Assembly (NCBI GenBank): GCA_937876225.1
Contig: CALFIC010000140.1
Coordinates: forward strand, 1-35,280
DNA: 35,280 bases
Source of the DNA: an uncultured Chloroflexota bacterium
GTDB taxonomy: Bacteria > Chloroflexota > Chloroflexia > Chloroflexales > Roseiflexaceae
Direction of reading: 5' to 3'
Shown here: piece after piece, positions 32,535 to 35,280 of the stretch
Numbering within the stretch: position 1 is the first letter of the stretch
Layout: each line of letters starts with the position of its first letter
Position numbers and translations under genes: made by a program
Notes under the pieces: model-generated
Database searches by the model: none
Told to the model about the DNA's origin: nothing
What the model saw: only the letters and a program-made list of their open reading frames with translations

Positions 32535-33041
32535 ATGACACACGAACAACACAGCAGTACCGGCACCTTTGCCATTGACGAAGTCCGCGAACTTTTGAAG
32601 TTAATCAATGACAGCGACATCAGCGAGCTTTCGATTGAGCGTGGTGACGCCCGCCTGCATATTAAACGTGGTCAACCCCAACAAGTGATGATTCACTCAC
32701 ATATGCCCCAAATGAACACCATGACCCAAATGGCACCAACAGCCGTAGCGCCAGTAAGCACTGCGGCAGTAGCACCGGTTGCAGAGCCAGTCATCAGTGG
32801 GCATCAAATCACGTCGCCCATGGTCGGGACGTTTTATGCGACGCCCAACCCCAAGGATCCACCGTTTGTGAACGAAGGGGACATGGTCAAGGTTGGCGAT
32901 CGCTTGTGTATCGTCGAAGCGATGAAAATGATGAACGAAATCGAAAGCGACGTGGCCGGTAAAGTCGTCAAGATTTTGGTCAAGAGTGGCCAACCCGTCG
33001 AATACGGTCAAGCCCTGATCATCATCGAACCGAGCGCCTAA
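32535..33041 (+). CDS. accB: Biotin carboxyl carrier protein of acetyl-CoA carboxylase
   Basis: AccB carries biotin between the carboxylase and transferase of acetyl-CoA carboxylase in fatty acid synthesis. The 168-residue protein has an N-terminal helical domain (DEVRELLKLINDSDISELSI), a Pro/Ala/Met/Thr-rich linker (about 58-95) and the biotinyl domain, with Lys131 in VEAMKMMNE. The start at 32535 gives the family N-terminus, with GGTGGAG about 13 bases upstream. accC does not follow; xseA starts directly after the stop. Confidence 0.95.
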   Translation: MTHEQHSSTGTFAIDEVRELLKLINDSDISELSIERGDARLHIKRGQPQQVMIHSHMPQMNTMTQMAPTAVAPVSTAAVAPVAEPVISGHQITSPMVGTFYATPNPKDPPFVNEGDMVKVGDRLCIVEAMKMMNEIESDVAGKVVKILVKSGQPVEYGQALIIIEPSA

Positions 33042-34211
33042 ATGCGCCAAATTGGCCTCGGTGATTTGTCACACCTGATTGGCACCTTGTTGCGCGACCC
33101 GTTGCTGGGCGACTTGTGGGTCGAGGCAGAAGTTAGTGCGTTCAGTGCGTCACCGGCAGGACATTGGTACATCACCCTCAAAGAGGGCGACATCACCATG
33201 CGGGCCAATTGTTGGAAGGGTGTCAATCAACGCCTCAAACGGCCGACGGTCGGCGCGATTGTGCAAGTGCACGGTCGCGTCGATTTTTATGGTGCCCGCG
33301 GCGAGGTGCAACTTATCGTCGACGATATTCGCGATGTAGGCATCGGTATCGCCCAAGCCGAGCTCGAGCGCTTGATGGCGCTATATGCCACGATGGCCAA
33401 ACACCGCCCCATCCCCGCCATCCCACAACGCATCGGGGTAGTTACGTCGCGCACCGGTGCGGCCTACCAAGATGTATTGACCACCCTTACCCAACGCTAC
33501 CCGTGTGTTGAAGTGGTCTTCGCCCATAGTCCAGTCCAAGGTACCGATGCCCCCACCGGCATCGAAGCCGCCCTTGAAGCCTTGTATGGCGAATCCCTCG
33601 ATGTGATATTGGTGGTGCGGGGCGGTGGTGCCAGCGAGGATCTGGCGGCGTTTAATAGCGAAATCGTGGCCCGCGCCATGTTGCGCTCGCCCATCCCGAT
33701 TATCAGTGGCGTTGGCCACGAAACAGACACCACCTTGGCCGATATGGTGGCCGACCTACGCGCCGCCACACCTACCGCCGCCGCCGTCAAAGCTACCCCT
33801 AGCCGCGCCGAACTCGCACAACACCTGGCTAATCTGCGCTATACCCTCGACTACCACATCGCCAATCGCTGTGCCGAAGCCGATATGCACCTCGATGACT
33901 ACGCCGCCCGCCTCCGCCGCGCCGCCCCCGCCCAACGCATCGCCGGCTATCAACAAAATTTAAATTATGTCAATCAGAAAATAAATCAAGCGATGCAGCA
34001 ACGACTTACGATGATGCAGGCACAAGTCGATCGTGTCAGTGACCGCTTAACGGCACTTGACCCCCAAGCGGTGCTGTCGCGTGGCTATGCGATTGTACGT
34101 GATAGTGCCGGTAATATCATCCGGAGCACGCAGGCTAGCCACCCCCAGCAAGCCATCCACATCCAATTCGCCGATGGCCAAATCGACGCCACGGTAACGA
34201 CCACACAGTAA
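33042..34211 (+). CDS. xseA: Exodeoxyribonuclease VII large subunit
   Basis: XseA is the catalytic subunit of exonuclease VII, which degrades single-stranded DNA from both ends. The 389-residue protein has an N-terminal OB fold (WVEAEVSAFSASPAGHWYITLK), the catalytic core (RIGVVTSRTGAAYQDVL, VVRGGGASEDLAAFNSE, GVGHETDTTLAD, ATPTAAA) and a helical C-terminal region. It is shorter than the E. coli protein (456) mainly in the coiled-coil part. It begins at the base after the accB stop, so translation is coupled; xseB follows by 10 bp. Confidence 0.96.
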   Translation: MRQIGLGDLSHLIGTLLRDPLLGDLWVEAEVSAFSASPAGHWYITLKEGDITMRANCWKGVNQRLKRPTVGAIVQVHGRVDFYGARGEVQLIVDDIRDVGIGIAQAELERLMALYATMAKHRPIPAIPQRIGVVTSRTGAAYQDVLTTLTQRYPCVEVVFAHSPVQGTDAPTGIEAALEALYGESLDVILVVRGGGASEDLAAFNSEIVARAMLRSPIPIISGVGHETDTTLADMVADLRAATPTAAAVKATPSRAELAQHLANLRYTLDYHIANRCAEADMHLDDYAARLRRAAPAQRIAGYQQNLNYVNQKINQAMQQRLTMMQAQVDRVSDRLTALDPQAVLSRGYAIVRDSAGNIIRSTQASHPQQAIHIQFADGQIDATVTTTQ

Positions 34212-34221
34212 GGAAGCGACC

Positions 34222-34410
34222 ATGAGCGAACAACCATCACTCGAAGCGATGCTCCGCGAAATCGAAGCAATTGCCGCCCAACTCGAACAAAACACCTTGG
34301 CGCTAGATGAATCACTAGCCTTGTATCAACGGGGGGCGCTGCTCGTCGAGCAGAGCCGGAGCATCCTCGACCAAGCCGCCTTGCGCATCAAAGAAATCCA
34401 AGGGCAATAG
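34222..34410 (+). CDS. xseB: Exodeoxyribonuclease VII small subunit
   Basis: XseB is the small helical subunit that binds the coiled-coil region of XseA in multiple copies. The 62-residue protein has the family pattern: EAMLREIEAIAAQLEQ, LALDESLALYQRGALLVEQ and an arginine-rich end. AAGGA precedes the ATG by seven bases. Its position directly after xseA supports the call. Confidence 0.94.
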   Translation: MSEQPSLEAMLREIEAIAAQLEQNTLALDESLALYQRGALLVEQSRSILDQAALRIKEIQGQ

Positions 34411-34420
34411 ATGCAGCCTT

Positions 34421-34461
34421 GAAATCATAAGCCCGGGGTGTTACCCCGGGCTTATGATTTC
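34421..34461. repeat. 19-bp palindrome after xseB
   Basis: Bases 34421-34439 and 34443-34461 are perfect reverse complements with a GTT loop. A short T-run in the right arm could allow termination, but the pattern matches the second palindrome nearby and looks like a dispersed element. Confidence 0.7.
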
Positions 34462-34469
34462 ATCACGCT

Positions 34470-34583
34470 CCGTTGGGGCTGGATTTTGCATAGCATAAGG
34501 CAACGACCTGGGCGATTGCGACCATTATCCTAGCCCCAACGGGGCGGCATTCCATAGCCCAGGGCGTTGCCCTGGGCTATGGA
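34470..34583. repeat. Composite inverted repeats (CCGTTGGGGCT and CCATAGCCCAGGGC types)
   Basis: CCGTTGGGGCT (34470-34480) and AGCCCCAACGG (34532-34542) are inverted copies 51 bp apart. Then 34551-34565 and 34569-34583 form a perfect 15-bp palindrome, again with a GTT loop. No gene is seen in this gap. Confidence 0.65.
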
Positions 34584-34606
34584 TGATAAGTATGAATGAG
34601 GTACCA

Positions 34607-35280
34607 ATGCAGTGGTTAACCCTCTCACCAGTGCTAAAAATCGCCCTCCATCGCAATTATTGGTTCGGCATCATGATTGGCCTCGCGGCCAGTGCAGCAA
34701 TCCTGCTCGTACGCAAACCCCAACTCACCCAACAAATTATCGATGCCATCATCCAACACCGCGACATGCAGTGGGCGTTGGGCTGGTTTGCCGTGGTCGC
34801 CATCCTCGCACCGCTGTGTGCATGGGGCACCAAAATCATCGCCAGCCAGAGTGGCTGGCAGGCTAGTAATGCCATACGCACCGCCGTAGGGCAGGCGATT
34901 TTCCAACAGCCCCTCGCGTTTTTTCGTAGCCATGGCGTAGGTGAGCTCAGCGAACGCATCGATGCCGATAGTGGCAAATTACACGGGGTATTTGGCAGTG
35001 CCACCGCTCAACTCGTAAGCGCCGTCGTGCTGATTGTGAGTGTGGGCTACCGCACGTGGCACATCGATATCAGCGTGTTTGGCGCCTTGATGGGGTATCT
35101 AGTACTGGGAACGGCCTTGATTACCTGGACCCAACGCGATAACCACACCGCCTGGGAAGCAGAACGGGTGGCCGATGCCGCGTTGTATGACACCGTCGAA
35201 GAAAACTTCGCGAGTATCAGTGATATCAGAGCCGTCGGGGCCGAGTCATTTCTGACGAATCGCCTCACGCCACGCCTCGC
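34607..35280 (+). CDS. ABC exporter, transmembrane domain (partial, runs off the window)
   Basis: The visible 224 residues hold at least four hydrophobic segments and the pattern of ABC exporter type-1 membrane domains: AFFRSHGVGELSERIDADSGKL matches the conserved FFxxxxxGELxxRLxxDxxxL stretch. The ATP-binding domain would lie beyond the window edge. Substrate unknown. I chose ATG 34607, with GAGGT close upstream; an in-frame ATG at 34592 would add five residues. It follows xseB after a block of palindromic repeats, so it may not belong to the same unit. Confidence 0.8.
   Translation, partial: MQWLTLSPVLKIALHRNYWFGIMIGLAASAAILLVRKPQLTQQIIDAIIQHRDMQWALGWFAVVAILAPLCAWGTKIIASQSGWQASNAIRTAVGQAIFQQPLAFFRSHGVGELSERIDADSGKLHGVFGSATAQLVSAVVLIVSVGYRTWHIDISVFGALMGYLVLGTALITWTQRDNHTAWEAERVADAALYDTVEENFASISDIRAVGAESFLTNRLTPRL

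Overview
The window reads as a stretch of bacterial chromosome dominated by housekeeping genes, about 50-55% G+C by eye. Best guess: a filamentous member of Chloroflexota (class Chloroflexia). This is an inference from the look of the proteins: the Ala-rich N-terminal extension of RecA, Thr/Pro-rich 'TPTxT' linkers in exported proteins, a MoaD-MoaE fusion, and class 2 PyrD with a primary sigma factor carrying a long insert. No marker such as 16S rRNA is present, so the placement is tentative.

Layout. 1-97 is the tail of a protein from outside the window. 181-2666 (minus) is a translationally coupled pair: an exported beta-helix protein and a serine hydrolase. 3041-4874 is recA-recX. 5163-7558 is a metallo-beta-lactamase-fold protein and pyrG. 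8082-11810 is a very large exported RCC1-repeat protein, alone in its own unit. 11969-13654 (minus) is the primary sigma factor, followed by tRNA-Pro (minus). 14202-16688 is pyrD converging on a GH13 amylase. 16998-17570 is pth. 17639-20828 (minus) is nfo, an M24 peptidase and a GHMP sugar kinase. 20976-23047 is an unknown gene, lspA and an RluD-type synthase. 23144-28131 is a tightly packed run: histone-deacetylase-like protein, hisH, hisA, a coiled-coil protein, hisF, and fused moaD-moaE. 28195-29316 (minus) is cvpA, rsfS and a 59-residue membrane peptide. 29547-31418 (minus) is dnaK without grpE or dnaJ. 32008-35280 is aroQ, accB, xseA, xseB and the start of an ABC exporter.

Most units are closed by long, near-perfect hairpins with A-tracts and T-tracts on both sides, so convergent genes share terminators. 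Many promoters carry an extended -10 (TGnTAnAmT) without a clear -35; recA, rpoD and the RCC1 gene instead have good -35/-10 pairs.

The most unusual structure is around the RCC1 gene. About 65-70 bp covering the last codons, stop codon and terminator of the sigma gene (11913-11982) reappears as a diverged direct repeat at 7602-7666, on the far side of the RCC1 gene. That is the geometry of an insertion at the 3' end of a conserved gene, although no integrase is visible. Other structures without an ordinary explanation are a 152-bp tandem duplication upstream of aroQ, several nested palindromic intergenic elements, and structured leaders before pyrG and pth. I found no CRISPR array, transposase or recognisable defence cassette.
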